In this document: in pieces, positions 1-15,109 of the stretch
How the letters are laid out: every line of letters starts with the position of its first letter
How positions within the stretch are numbered: the stretch's first letter is position 1
NCBI RefSeq assembly: GCF_026230105.1
Contig: NC_079480.1
Span: 15,480,488 to 15,544,487, forward strand
DNA from: Diorhabda sublineata
Lineage: Eukaryota; Arthropoda; Insecta; Coleoptera; Chrysomelidae
Direction of reading: 5' to 3'
Length of the DNA: 64,000 nt
Position numbers and translations under genes: made by a program
The notes under the pieces: generated by a model
Databases searched by the model: none
Told to the model about the DNA's origin: nothing
What the model saw: only the letters and a program-made list of their open reading frames with translations

Positions 1-242
1 ATAAAATGAAATCGTACATCATACTTCCTTTGGCAAGCGTTTGGGTGATATATCGAAGGCTTTTGACAGTGTCTAGTATACCAACTTTCTGAATAAACTA
101 AGATCGTACATCATACTCCCTTTGGCAAGCGTTTGGATGATATATCGAAGGCTTTTGACAGTGTCTAGAATACCAACTTTCTAAATTATCTAAAATCGTA
201 CATCATACTTCCTTTGGCAAGCGTTTGGATGATTATCGAAGG

Positions 243-3200
243 CTTTTTACAGTGTCTAGCATACCAACTTTCTAAATAAAATAAAATCGTACATCATACT
301 TCCTTTGGTAAGCGTTTGTGTGATATATCGAAGGCTTTTGACAGTGTCTAGCATACCAACTTTCTAAATAAACTAAAATCGTACATCATACTTCCTTTGG
401 CAAGCGTTTGGATGATATATCGAAGGCTTTTCACAGTGTCTAGTATACCAACTTTCTAAATAAACTAAAATCGTACATCATACTTCCTTTGGCAAGCATT
501 TGGGTGGTATATCGAAGGCTTTTGACAGTGTCTAGCATACCAACATTCTGAATAAACTACAATCATACATCATATTTCCTTTGGTAAGCGTTTGGGTGAT
601 ATATCGAAGGCTTTTGACAGTGTTTAGCATACCAACTTTCTAAATAAACTAAAATCGTACATCATACTTCGTTTGGTAAGCGTTTGGGTGATATATCGAA
701 GACTTTTGACAGTGTTTAGCATACCAACTTTCTAAATAAACTAAAATCGTACATCATACTTCCTTTGGTAAGCATTTGGGAGATATATCGATTGCTTTTG
801 ACAGTGTCTAGCATAACAACATTCTAAATAAACTAAAATCATACATCATACTTCCTTTGGTAAGCGTTTGGGTGATATATCGAAGACTTTTGACAGTGTT
901 TAGCATACCAACTTTCTAAATAAACTAAAATCGTACATCATACTTCCTTTGGTAAGCATTTGGGAGATATATCGATTGCTTTTGACAGTGTCTAGCATAA
1001 CAACATTCTAAATAAACTAAAATCATACATCATACTTCCTTTGGTAAGCGTTTGGGTGATATACCGAAGGCTTTTGACAGTGTCTAGCATACCAACTTTC
1101 TAAATAAACTAAAATCGTACATCATACTTCCTTTGGTAAGCATTTGGGAGATATATCGATTGCTTTTGACAGTGTCTAGCATAACAACATTCTAAATAAA
1201 CTAAAATCATACATCATACTTCCTTTGGTAAGCGTTTGGGTGATATACCGAAGGCTTTTGACAGTGTCTAGCATACCAACTTTCTAAATAAAATAAAATC
1301 GTACATCATACTTCCTTTGGTAAGCGTTTGGGTGATATATCGAAGACTTTTGACAGTGTTTAGCATACCAACTTTCTAAATAAACTAAAATCGTACATCA
1401 TATCTCCTTTGGCAAGCGTTCGGGTGATATATCGATTGCTTTTGACAGTGTCTAGCATACCAACATTCTAAATAAACTACAATCATACATCATATTTCCT
1501 TTGGCAAGCGTTTGGGTGATATATCGATTGCTTTTGACAGTGTCTTGCATAACAACTTTCTAAATAAAATGAAATCGTACATCATACTTCCTTTGGCAAG
1601 CGTTTGGGTGATATATCGAAGGCTTTTGACAGTGTCTAGTATACCAACTTTCTGAATAATTTAAGATCGTACATCATACTCCCTTTGGCAAGCGTTTAGA
1701 TGATATATCGAAGGCTTTTGACAGTGTCTAGAATACCAACTTTCTAAATAAACTAAAATCGTACATCATATTTTCTTTGGCAAGCGTTCGGGTGATATAT
1801 CGATTGCTTTTGACAGTGTCTAGTATACCAACTATCGAAATAAACCAAAATCGTACATCATACTTCCTTTGGCAAGCGTTTGGGTGATATATCGAAGACT
1901 TTTTACAGTGTTTAGCATACCAACTTTCTAAATAAACTAAAATCGTACATCATACTTCCTTTGGCAAGCGTTTGGATGATATATCGAAGGCTTTTCACAG
2001 TGTCTAGTATACCAACTTTCTAAATAAACTAAAATCGTACATCATATTTTCTTTGGCAAGCGTTCGGGTGATATATCGATTGCTTTTGACAGTGTCTAGT
2101 ATACCAACTATCGAAATAAACCAAAATCGTACATCATACTTCCTTTGGCAAGCGTTTGGGTGATATATCGAAGACTTTTTACAGTGTTTAGCATACCAAC
2201 TTTCTAAATAAACTAAAATCGTACATCATACTTCCTTTGGCAAGCGTTTGGATGATATATCGAAGGCTTTTCACAGTGTCTAGTATACCAACTTTCTAAA
2301 TAAACTAAAATCGTACATCATACTTCCTTTGGCAAGCATTTGGGTGGTATATCGAAGGCTTTTTACAGTGTCTAGCATACCAACTTTCTAAATAAAATAA
2401 AATCGTACATCATACTTCCTTTGGTAAGCGTTTGTGTGATATATCGAAGGCTTTTGACAGTGTCTAGCATACCAACTTTCTAAATAAACTAAAATCGTAC
2501 ATCATACTTCCTTTGGCAAGCGTTTGGATGATATATCGAAGGCTTTTCACAGTGTCTAGTATACCAACTTTCTAAATAAACTAAAATCGTACATCATACT
2601 TCCTTTGGCAAGCATTTGGGTGGTATATCGAAGGCTTTTGACAGTGTCTAGCATACCAACATTCTGAATAAACTACAATCATACATCATATTTCCTTTGG
2701 TAAGCGTTTGGGTGATATATCGAAGGCTTTTGACAGTGTTTAGCATACCAACTTTCTAAATAAACTAAAATCGTACATCATACTTCCTTTGGTAAGCGTT
2801 TGGGTGATATATCGAAGACTTTTGACAGTGTTTAGCATACCAACTTTCTAAATAAACTAAAATCGTACATCATACTTCCTTTGGTAAGCATTTGGGAGAT
2901 ATATCGATTGCTTTTGACAGTGTCTAGCATAACAACATTCTAAATAAACTAAAATCATACATCATACTTCCTTTGGTAAGCGTTTGGGTGATATATCGAA
3001 GACTTTTGACAGTGTTTAGCATACCAACTTTCTAAATAAACTAAAATCGTACATCATACTTCCTTTGGTAAGCATTTGGGAGATATATCGATTGCTTTTG
3101 ACAGTGTCTAGCATAACAACATTCTAAATAAACTAAAATCATACATCATACTTCCTTTGGTAAGCGTTTGGGTGATATACCGAAGGCTTTTGACAGTGTC

Positions 3201-6200
3201 TAGCATACCAACTTTCTAAATAAACTAAAATCGTACATCATACTTCCTTTGGTAAGCATTTGGGAGATATATCGATTGCTTTTGACAGTGTCTAGCATAA
3301 CAACATTCTAAATAAACTAAAATCATACATCATACTTCCTTTGGTAAGCGTTTGGGTGATATACCGAAGGCTTTTGACAGTGTCTAGCATACCAACTTTC
3401 TAAATAAAATAAAATCGTACATCATACTTCCTTTGGTAAGCGTTTGGGTGATATATCGAAGACTTTTGACAGTGTTTAGCATACCAACTTTCTAAATAAA
3501 CTAAAATCGTACATCATATCTCCTTTGGCAAGCGTTCGGGTGATATATCGATTGCTTTTGACAGTGTCTAGCATACCAACATTCTAAATAAACTACAATC
3601 ATACATCATATTTCCTTTGGCAAGCGTTTGGGTGATATATCGATTGCTTTTGACAGTGTCTTGCATAACAACTTTCTAAATAAAATGAAATCGTACATCA
3701 TACTTCCTTTGGCAAGCGTTTGGGTGATATATCGAAGGCTTTTGACAGTGTCTAGTATACCAACTTTCTGAATAATTTAAGATCGTACATCATACTCCCT
3801 TTGGCAAGCGTTTAGATGATATATCGAAGGCTTTTGACAGTGTCTAGAATACCAACTTTCTAAATAAACTAAAATCGTACATCATATTTTCTTTGGCAAG
3901 CGTTCGGGTGATATATCGATTGCTTTTGACAGTGTCTAGTATACCAACTATCGAAATAAACCAAAATCGTACATCATACTTCCTTTGGCAAGCGTTTGGG
4001 TGATATATCGAAGACTTTTTACAGTGTTTAGCATACCAACTTTCTAAATAAACTAAAATCGTACATCATACTTCCTTTGGCAAGCGTTTGGATGATATAT
4101 CGAAGGCTTTTCACAGTGTCTAGTATACCAACTTTCTAAATAAACTAAAATCGTACATCATATTTTCTTTGGCAAGCGTTCGGGTGATATATCGATTGCT
4201 TTTGACAGTGTCTAGTATACCAACTATCGAAATAAACCAAAATCGTACATCATACTTCCTTTGGCAAGCGTTTGGGTGATATATCGAAGACTTTTTACAG
4301 TGTTTAGCATACCAACTTTCTAAATAAACTAAAATCGTACATCATACTTCCTTTGGCAAGCGTTTGGATGATATATCGAAGGCTTTTCACAGTGTCTAGT
4401 ATACCAACTTTCTAAATAAACTAAAATCGTACATCATACTTCCTTTGGCAAGCATTTGGGTGGTATATCGAAGGCTTTTTACAGTGTCTAGCATACCAAC
4501 TTTCTAAATAAAATAAAATCGTACATCATACTTCCTTTGGTAAGCGTTTGTGTGATATATCGAAGGCTTTTGACAGTGTCTAGCATACCAACTTTCTAAA
4601 TAAACTAAAATCGTACATCATACTTCCTTTGGCAAGCGTTTGGATGATATATCGAAGGCTTTTCACAGTGTCTAGTATACCAACTTTCTAAATAAACTAA
4701 AATCGTACATCATACTTCCTTTGGCAAGCATTTGGGTGGTATATCGAAGGCTTTTGACAGTGTCTAGCATACCAACATTCTGAATAAACTACAATCATAC
4801 ATCATATTTCCTTTGGTAAGCGTTTGGGTGATATATCGAAGGCTTTTGACAGTGTTTAGCATACCAACTTTCTAAATAAACTAAAATCGTACATCATACT
4901 TCCTTTGGTAAGCGTTTGGGTGATATATCGAAGACTTTTGACAGTGTTTAGCATACCAACTTTCTAAATAAACTAAAATCGTACATCATACTTCCTTTGG
5001 TAAGCATTTGGGAGATATATCGATTGCTTTTGACAGTGTCTAGCATAACAACATTCTAAATAAACTAAAATCATACATCATACTTCCTTTGGTAAGCGTT
5101 TGGGTGATATATCGAAGACTTTTGACAGTGTTTAGCATACCAACTTTCTAAATAAACTAAAATCGTACATCATACTTCCTTTGGTAAGCATTTGGGAGAT
5201 ATATCGATTGCTTTTGACAGTGTCTAGCATAACAACATTCTAAATAAACTAAAATCATACATCATACTTCCTTTGGTAAGCGTTTGGGTGATATACCGAA
5301 GGCTTTTGACAGTGTCTAGCATACCAACTTTCTAAATAAACTAAAATCGTACATCATACTTCCTTTGGTAAGCATTTGGGAGATATATCGATTGCTTTTG
5401 ACAGTGTCTAGCATAACAACATTCTAAATAAACTAAAATCATACATCATACTTCCTTTGGTAAGCGTTTGGGTGATATACCGAAGGCTTTTGACAGTGTC
5501 TAGCATACCAACTTTCTAAATAAAATAAAATCGTACATCATACTTCCTTTGGTAAGCGTTTGGGTGATATATCGAAGACTTTTGACAGTGTTTAGCATAC
5601 CAACTTTCTAAATAAACTAAAATCGTACATCATATCTCCTTTGGCAAGCGTTCGGGTGATATATCGATTGCTTTTGACAGTGTCTAGCATACCAACATTC
5701 TAAATAAACTACAATCATACATCATATTTCCTTTGGCAAGCGTTTGGGTGATATATCGATTGCTTTTGACAGTGTCTTGCATAACAACTTTCTAAATAAA
5801 ATGAAATCGTACATCATACTTCCTTTGGCAAGCGTTTGGGTGATATATCGAAGGCTTTTGACAGTGTCTAGTATACCAACTTTCTGAATAATTTAAGATC
5901 GTACATCATACTCCCTTTGGCAAGCGTTTAGATGATATATCGAAGGCTTTTGACAGTGTCTAGAATACCAACTTTCTAAATAAACTAAAATCGTACATCA
6001 TATTTTCTTTGGCAAGCGTTCGGGTGATATATCGATTGCTTTTGACAGTGTCTAGTATACCAACTATCGAAATAAACCAAAATCGTACATCATACTTCCT
6101 TTGGCAAGCGTTTGGGTGATATATCGAAGACTTTTTACAGTGTTTAGCATACCAACTTTCTAAATAAACTAAAATCGTACATCATACTTCCTTTGGCAAG

Positions 6201-6265
6201 CGTTTGGATGATATATCGAAGGCTTTTCACAGTGTCTAGTATACCAACTTTCTAAATAAACTAAA
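243..6265. repeat. 2,116-bp higher-order repeat (23 x 92 bp), about 2.85 copies
   Basis: Rare markers recur at exactly 2,116 bp. The variant GAATAATTTAAG is at 1654, 3770 and 5886; the variant GTTTGTGTGAT is at 314, 2430 and 4546. 2,116 is exactly 23 x 92. Copies run about 243-2358, 2359-4474 and 4475-6265, the last truncated. I saw very few differences between copies (for example TTCGTTTGG at 668 against TTCCTTTGG in copy 2). Inside each unit is a 276-bp (3-mer) duplication (TTTTCTTTGG at 1771 and 2047) and a run of alternating dimers at 184-bp spacing. Confidence 0.93.
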
Positions 6266-6719
6266 ATCGTACATCATACTTCCTTTGGCAAGCATTTGGG
6301 TGGTATATCGAAGGCTTTTGACAGTGTCTAGCATACCAACATTCTAAATAAACTACAATCATACATCATATTTCCTTTGGTAAGCGTTTGGGTGATATAT
6401 CGAAGGCTTTTGACAGTGTTTAGCATACCAACTTTCTAAATAAACTAAAATCGTACATCATACTTCCTTTGGCAAGCATTTGGGAGATATATCGATTGCT
6501 TTTGACAGTGTCTAGCATAACAACATTCTAAATAAACTAAAATCATACATCATACTTCCTTTGGTAAGCGTTTGGGTAATATATCGAAGGCTTTTGACAG
6601 TGTCTAGCATACCAACTTTCTAAATAAAATAAAATCGTACATCATACTTCATTTGGCAAGCATTTGGGAGATATATCGATTGCTTTTGACAGTGTCTAGC
6701 ATAACAACATTCTAAATAA

Positions 6720-9310
6720 ACTACAATCATACATCATATTTCCTTTGGCAAGCGTTTGGGTGATATATCGATTGCTTTTGACAGTGTCTAGCATAACAAC
6801 TTTCTAAATAAAATGAAATCGTACATCATACTTCCTTTGGCAAGCGTTCGGGTGATATATCGATTGCTTTTGACAGTGTCTGATATACCAACTTTCGAAA
6901 TAAACTAAAATCGTACATCATACTTCCTTTGGCAAGCGTTTGGGTGATATATCGACGGCTTTTTACAGTGTCTAGAATACCAACTTTCGAAATAAACTAA
7001 GATCGTACATCATACTTCATTTGGCAAGCATTTGGGAGATATATCGATTGCTTTTGACAGTGTCTAGCATAACAACATTCTAAATAAACTAAAATCATAC
7101 ATCATACTTCCTTTGGTAAGCGTTTGGGTAATATATCGATTGCTTTTGACAGTGTCTAGCATAACAACATTCTAAATAAACTAAAATCATACATCATACT
7201 TCCTTTGGTAAGCGTTTGGGTGATATATGGAAGGCTTTTTACAGTGTTTAGCATACCAACTTTCTAAATAAACTAAAATCGTACATAATACTTCCTTTGG
7301 CAAGCATTTGGGTAGTATATCGATTGCTTTTGACAGTGTCTGGTATACCAACTTTCGAAATAAAATAAAATCGTACATCATACTTCCTTTGGTAAGTGTT
7401 TGGGTGATATATCGAAGACTTTTGACAGTGTTTAGCATACCAACTTTCTAAATAAACTAAAATCGTACATCATACTTCCTTTGGCAAGCGTTTGGGTGTT
7501 ATATCGATTGCTTTTGACAGTGTCTAGCATAACAACTTTCTAAATAAAATGAAATCGTACATCATACTTCCTTTGGCAAGCGTTTGGGGATATATCGAAG
7601 GCTTTTGACAGTGTCTAGTATACCAACTTTCTGAATAAACTAAGATCGTACATCATACTCCCTTTGGCAAGCGTTTAGATGATATATCGAAGGCATTTTA
7701 CAGTGTCTAGCATACCAACATTCTAAATAAACTAAAATAGTACATCATATTTCCTTTGGCAAGCGTTCGGGTGATATATCGATTGCTTTTGACAGTGTCT
7801 GATATACCAACTTTCGAAATAAACTAAAATCGTACATCATACTTCCTTTGGCAAGCGTTTGGGTGATATATCGACGGCTTTTTACAGTGTCTAGAATACC
7901 AACTTTCGAAATAAACTAAGATCGTACATCATACTTCATTTGGCAAGCATTTGGGAGATATATCGATTGCTTTTGACAGTGTCTAGCATAACAACATTCT
8001 AAATAAACTAAAATCATACATCATACTTCCTTTGGTAAGCGTTTGGGTGATATATGGAAGGCTTTTTACAGTGTTTAGCATACCAACTTTCTAAATAAAC
8101 TAAAATCGTACATAATACTTCCTTTGGCAAGCATTTGGGTGTTATATCGATTGCTTTTGACAGTGTCTAGCATACTAACATTCTAAATAAACTACAATCA
8201 TACATCATATTTCCTTTGGCAAGCGTTTGGGTGATATATCGATTGCTTTTGACAGTGTCTAGCATAACAACTTTCTAAATAAAATGAAATCGTACATCAT
8301 ACTTCCTTTGGCAAGCGTTCGGGTGATATATCGATTGCTTTTGACAGTGTCTGATATACCAACTTTCGAAATAAACTAAAATCGTACATCATACTTCCTT
8401 TGGCAAGCGTTTGGGTGATATATCGACGGCTTTTTACAGTGTCTAGAATACCAACTTTCGAAATAAACTAAGATCGTACATCATACTTCATTTGGCAAGC
8501 ATTTGGGAGATATATCGATTGCTTTTGACAGTGTCTAGCATAACAACATTCTAAATAAACTAAAATCATACATCATACTTCCTTTGGTAAGCGTTTGGGT
8601 AATATATCGATTGCTTTTGACAGTGTCTAGCATAACAACATTCTAAATAAACTAAAATCATACATCATACTTCCTTTGGTAAGCGTTTGGGTGATATATG
8701 GGAGGCTTTTTACAGTGTTTAGCATACCAACTTTCTAAATAAACTAAAATCGTACATAATACTTCCTTTGGCAAGCATTTGGGTAGTATATCGATTGCTT
8801 TTGACAGTGTCTGGTATACCAACTTTCGAAATAAAATAAAATCGTACATCATACTTCCTTTGGTAAGTGTTTGGGTGATATATCGAAGACTTTTGACAGT
8901 GTTTAGCATACCAACTTTCTAAATAAACTAAAATCGTACATCATACTTCCTTTGGCAAGCGTTTGGGTGTTATATCGATTGCTTTTGACAGTGTCTAGCA
9001 TAACAACTTTCTAAATAAAATGAAATCGTACATCATACTTCCTTTGGCAAGCGTTTGGGTGATATATCGAAGGCTTTTGACAGTGTCTAGTATACCAACT
9101 TTCTGAATAAACTAAGATCGTACATCATACTCCCTTTGGCAAGCGTTTAGATGATATATCGAAGGCATTTTACAGTGTCTAGCATACCAACATTCTAAAT
9201 AAACTAAAATAGTACATCATATTTCCTTTGGCAAGCGTTCGGGTGATATATCGATTGCTTTTGACAGTGTCTGATATACCAACTTTCGAAATAAACTAAA
9301 ATCGTACATC
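6720..9310. repeat. 1,471-bp higher-order repeat (16-mer), about 1.8 copies
   Basis: The diagnostic variant TGATATACC in monomers starting near 6881 recurs at 8352, an offset of 1,471 bp (16 x 92 minus 1). The missing base fits the shortened GTTTGGGGATATATC near 7587, which reads GTTTGGGTGATATATC at 9058. Copy A is about 6720-8190 and copy B about 8191-9310, where the monomer order changes. The order ATATGGAAGG monomer, then GCATTTGGGTAGT or GTGTT monomer, also recurs around 16 kb, so this block is part of a wider shared library. Confidence 0.85.
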
Positions 9311-10559
9311 ATACTTCCTTTGGTAAGCGTTTGGGTAATATATCGATTGCTTTTGACAGTGTCTAGCATAACAACATTCTAAATAAACTAAAATCATACA
9401 TCATACTTCCTTTGGTAAGCGTTTGGGTGATATATGGAAGGCTTTTTACAGTGTTTAGCATACCAACTTTCTAAATAAACTAAAATCGTACATAATACTT
9501 CCTTTGGCAAGCATTTGGGTGTTATATCGATTGCTTTTGACAGTGTCTAGCATACTAACATTCTAAATAAACTACAATCATACATCATATTTCCTTTGGC
9601 AAGCGTTTGGGTGATATATCGATTGCTTTTGACAGTGTCTAGCATAACAACTTTCTAAATAAAATGAAATCGTACATCATACTTCCTTTGGCAAGCGTTT
9701 GGGTGATATATCGAAGGCTTTTGACAGTGTCTAGTATACCAACTTTCTGAATAAACTAAGATCGTACATCATACTCCCTTTGGCAAGCGTTTAGATGATA
9801 TATCGAAGGCTTTTGACAGTGTCTAGAATACCAACTTTCTAAATAAACTAAAATCGTACATCATATTTCCTTTGGCAAGCGTTCGGGTGATATATCGATT
9901 GCTTTTGACAGTGTCTAGTATACCAACTATCGAAATAAACTAAAATCGTACATCATACTTCCTTTGGCAAGCGTTTGGATGATATATCGAAGGCATTTTA
10001 CAGTGTCTAGCATACCAACATTCTAAATAAACTAAAATCGTACATCATATTTCCTTTGGCAAGCGTTCGGGTGATATATCGATTGCTTTTGACAGTGTCT
10101 AGCATACCAACATTCTAAATAAACTACAATCATACATCATATTTCCTTTGGCAAGCGTTTGGGTGATATATCGATTGCTTTTGACAGTGTCTAGCATAAC
10201 AACTTTCTAAATAAAATGAAATCGTACATCATACTTCCTTTGGCAAGCGTTTGGGTGATATATCGAAGGCTTTTGACAGTGTCTAGTATACCAACTTTCT
10301 GAATAAACTAAGATCGTACATCATACTCCCTTTGGCAAGCGTTTAGATGATATATCGAAGGCTTTTGACAGTGTCTAGAATACCAACTTTCTAAATAAAC
10401 TAAAATCGTACATCATATTTCCTTTGGCAAGCGTTTGGGTGATATATGGAAGGCTTTTTACAGTGTTTAGCATACCAACTTTCTAAATAAACTAAAATCG
10501 TACATAATACTTCCTTTGGCAAGTATTTGGGTGATATATAGAAGGCTTTTGACAGTGTC

Positions 10560-12190
10560 TAGCATAACAACATTCTAAATAAACTAAAATCATACATCAT
10601 ATTTCCTTTGGCAAGCGTTTGGGTGATATATCGAAGGCTTTTGGCAGTGTCTAGCATACCAACATTCTAAATAAACTACAATCATACATCATATTTCCTT
10701 TGGCAAGCGTTTGGGTGATATATCGATTGCTTTTGACAATGTTTAGCATAACAACTTTCTAAATAAAATGAAATCGTACATCATACTTCCTTTGGCAAGC
10801 GTTTGGGTGATATATCGAAGGCTTTTGACAGTGTCTAGTATACCAACTTTCTGAATAAACTAAGATCGTACATCATACTCCCTTTGGCAAGCGTTTGGAT
10901 GATATATCGAAGGCTTTTGACAGTGTCTAGAATACCGACTTTCTAAATTATCTAAAATCGTACATCATACTTCCTTTGGCAAGCGTTTGGGTGATATATA
11001 GAAGGCTTTTGACAGTGTCTAGCATAACAACATTTCAAATAAACTAAAATCATACATCATATTTCCTTTGGCAAGCGTTTGGGTGATATATCGAAGGCTT
11101 TTGACAGTGTCTAGCATACCAACATTCTAAATAAACTACAATCATACATCATATTTCCTTTGGCAAGCGTTTGGGTGATATATCGATTGCTTTTGACAGT
11201 GTTTAGCATAACAACTTTCTAAATAAAATGAAATCGTACATCATACTTCCTTTGGCAAGCGTTTGGGTGATATATCGAAGGCTTTTGACAGTGTCTAGTA
11301 TACCAACTCTCTGAATAAACTAAGATCGTACATCATACTCCCTTTGGCAAGCGTTTGGATGATATATCGAAGGCTTTTGACAGTGTCTAGAATACCGACT
11401 TTCTAAATTATCTAAAATCGTACATCATACTTCCTTTGGCAAGCGTTTGGGTGATATATCGAAGGCTTTTGACAGTGTCTAGCATACCAACATTCTGAAT
11501 AAACTACAATCATACATCATATTTCCTTTGGCAAGCGTTTGGGTGATATATCGATTGCTTTTGACAGTGTTTAGCATAACAACTTTCTAAATAAAATGAA
11601 ATCGTACATCATACTTCCTTTGGCAAGCGTTTGGGTGATATATCGAAGGCTTTTGACAGTGTCTAGTATACCAACTTTCTGAATATACTAAGATCGTACA
11701 TCATACTCCCTTTGGCAAGCGTTTGGATGATATATCGAAGGCTTTTGACAGTGTCTAGAATACCGACTTTCTAAATTATCTAAAATCGTACATCATACTT
11801 CCTTTGGCAAGCGTTTGGGTGATATATCGAAGGCTTTTGACAGTGTCTAGCATACCAACATTCTAAATAAACTACAATCATACATCATATTTCCTTTGGC
11901 AAGCGTTTGGGTGATATATCGATTGCTTTTGACAGTGTTTAGCATAACAACTTTCTAAATAAAATGAAATCGTACATCATACTTCCTTTGGCAAGCGTTT
12001 GGGTGATATATCGAAGGCTTTTGACAGTGTCTAGTATACCAACTTTCTGAATAAACTAAGATCGTACATCATACTCCCTTTGGCAAGCGTTTGGATGATA
12101 TATCGAAGGCTTTTGACAGTGTCTAGAATACCAACTTTCTAAATTATCTAAAATCGTACATCATACTTCCTTTGGCAAGCGTTTGGATGA
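10560..12190. repeat. Short 460/368-bp higher-order repeats (5-mer then 4-mers)
   Basis: The variant AATACCGACTTTC is at 10931, 11391 and 11759, giving spacings of 460 (5 x 92) and 368 (4 x 92). The ACAACTTTCT junction in the AAAATGAAATCG monomer is at 10751, 11211, 11579 and 11947 (460, 368, 368). The block therefore shrank by one monomer between units. The unit includes a monomer with AAATTATCTAAAATC that otherwise appears only near position 185. Confidence 0.85.
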
Positions 12191-12618
12191 TTATCGAAGG
12201 CTTTTTACAGTGTCTAGCATACCAACTTTCTAAATAAAATAAAATCGTACATCATACTTCCTTTGGTAAGCGTTTGTGTGATATATCGAAGGCTTTTGAC
12301 AGTGTCTAGCATACCAACTTTCTAAATAAACTAAAATCGTACATCATACTTCCTTTGGCAAGCGTTTGGATGATATATCGAAGGCTTTTCACAGTGTCTA
12401 GTATACCAACTTTCTAAATAAACTAAAATCGTACATCATACTTCCTTTGGCAAGCATTTGGGTGGTATATCGAAGGCTTTTGACAGTGTCTAGCATACCA
12501 ACATTCTGAATAAACTACAATCATACATCATATTTCCTTTGGTAAGCGTTTGGGTGATATATCGAAGGCTTTTGACAGTGTTTAGCATACCAACTTTCTA
12601 AATAAACTAAAATCGTAC
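11959..12618. repeat. Second copy of the window's first ~660 bp (offset 11,958)
   Basis: The start of the window (ATAAAATGAAATCG at 1) matches 11959. The unique 91-bp monomer with GGATGATTATCG (231) matches 12189. The order of monomer types is the same up to about 660/12618, after which the two lose step by one or more monomers. A following stretch, 12240-12880, is itself repeated from about 12884 at a spacing of 644 bp (7 x 92). Confidence 0.85.
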
Positions 12619-15109
12619 ATCATACTTCCTTTGGCAAGCATTTGGGAGATATATCGATTGCTTTTGACAGTGTCTAGCATAACAACATTCTAAATAAACT
12701 AAAATCATACATCATACTTCCTTTGGTAAGCGTTTGGGTGATATATCGAAGACTTTTGACAGTGTTTAGCATACCAACTTTCTAAATAAACTAAAATCGT
12801 ACATCATACTTCCTTTGGTAAGCATTTGGGAGATATATCGATTGCTTTTGACAGTGTCTAGCATACCAACTTTCTAAATAAAATAAAATCGTACATCATA
12901 CTTCCTTTGGTAAGCGTTTGTGTGATATATCGAAGGCTTTTGACAGTGTCTAGCATACCAACTTTCTAAATAAACTAAAATCGTACATCATACTTCCTTT
13001 GGCAAGCGTTTGGATGATATATCGAAGGCTTTTCACAGTGTCTAGTATACCAACTTTCTAAATAAACTAAAATCGTACATCATACTTCCTTTGGCAAGCA
13101 TTTGGGTGGTATATCGAAGGCTTTTGACAGTGTCTAGCATACCAACATTCTGAATAAACTACAATCATACATCATATTTCCTTTGGTAAGCGTTTGGGTG
13201 ATATATCGAAGGCTTTTGACAGTGTTTAGCATACCAACTTTCTAAATAAACTAAAATCGTACATCATACTTCCTTTGGCAAGCATTTGGGAGATATATCG
13301 ATTGCTTTTGACAGTGTCTAACATAACAACATTCTAAATAAACTAAAATCATACATCATACTTCCTTTGGTAAGCGTTTGGGTGATATATCGAAGACTTT
13401 TGACAGTGTTTAGCATACCAACTTTCTAAATAAACTAAAATCGTACATCATACTTCCTTTGGTAAGCATTTGGGAGATATATCGATTGCTTTTGACAGTG
13501 TCTAGCATAACAACATTCTAAATAAACTAAAATCATACATCATACTTCCTTTGGTAAGCGTTTGGGTGATATACCGAAGGCTTTTGACAGTGTCTAGCAT
13601 ACCAACTTTCTAAATAAAATAAAATCGTACATCATACTTCCTTTGGTAAGCGTTTGGGTGATATATCGAGGACTTTTGACAGTGTTTAGCATACCAACTT
13701 TCTAAATAAACTAAAATCGTACATCATATCTCCTTTGGCAAGCGTTCGGGTGATATATCGATTGCTTTTGACAGTGTCTAGCATACCAACATTCTAAATA
13801 AACTACAATCATACATCATATTTCCTTTGGCAAGCGTTTGGGTGATATATCGATTGCTTTTGACAGTGTCTTGCATAACAACTTTCTAAATAAAATGAAA
13901 TCGTACATCATACTTCCTTTGGCAAGCGTTTGGGTGATATATCGAAGGCTTTTGACAGTGTCTAGTATACCAACTTTCTGAATAAACTAAGATCGTACAT
14001 CATACTCCCTTTGGCAAGCGTTTAGATGATATATCGAAGGCATTTGACAGTGTCTAGAATACCAACTTTCTAAATAAACTAAAATCGTACATCATATTTC
14101 CTTTGGCAAGCGTTCGGGTGATATATCGATTGCTTTTGACAGTGTCTAGTATACCAACTATCGAAATAAACCAAAATCGTACATCATACTTCCTTTGGCA
14201 AGCGTTTGGGTGATATATCGAAGACTTTTTACAGTGTTTAGCATACCAACTTTCTAAATTAACTAAAATCGTACATCATACATCCTTTGGCAAGCGTTTG
14301 GATGATATATCGAAGGCTTTTCACAGTGTCTAGTATACCAACTTTCTAAATAAACTAAAATCGTACATCATACTTCCTTTGGCAAGCATTTGGGTGGTAT
14401 ATCGAAGGCTTTTGACAGTGTCTAGCATACCAACATTCTAAATAAACTACAATCATACATCATATTTCCTTTGGTAAGCGTTTGGGTGATATATCGAAGG
14501 CTTTTGACAGTGTTTAGCATACCAACTTTCTAAATAAACTAAAATCGTACATCATACTTCCTTTGGCAAGCATTTGGGAGATATATCGATTGCTTTTGAC
14601 AGTGTCTAGCATAACAACATTCTAAATAAACTAAAATCATACATCATACTTCCTTTGGTAAGCGTTTGGGTAATATATCGAAGGCTTTTGACAGTGTCTA
14701 GCATACCAACTTTCTAAATAAAATAAAATCGTACATCATACTTCATTTGGCAAGCATTTGGGAGATATATCGATTGCTTTTGACAGTGTCTAGCATAACA
14801 ACATTCTAAATAAACTACAATCATACATCATATTTCCTTTGGCAAGCGTTTGGGTGATATATCGATTGCTTTTGACAGTGTCTAGCATAACAACTTTCTA
14901 AATAAACTAAAATCGTACATCATATCTCCTTTGGCAAGCGTTCGGGTGATATATGGATTGCTTTTGACAGTGTCTGATATACCAACTTTCGAAATAAACT
15001 AAAATCGTACATCATACTTCCTTTGGCAAGCGTTTGGGTGATATATCGACGGCTTTTTACAGTGTCTAGAATACCAACTTTCGAAATAAACTAAGATCGT
15101 ACATCATAT

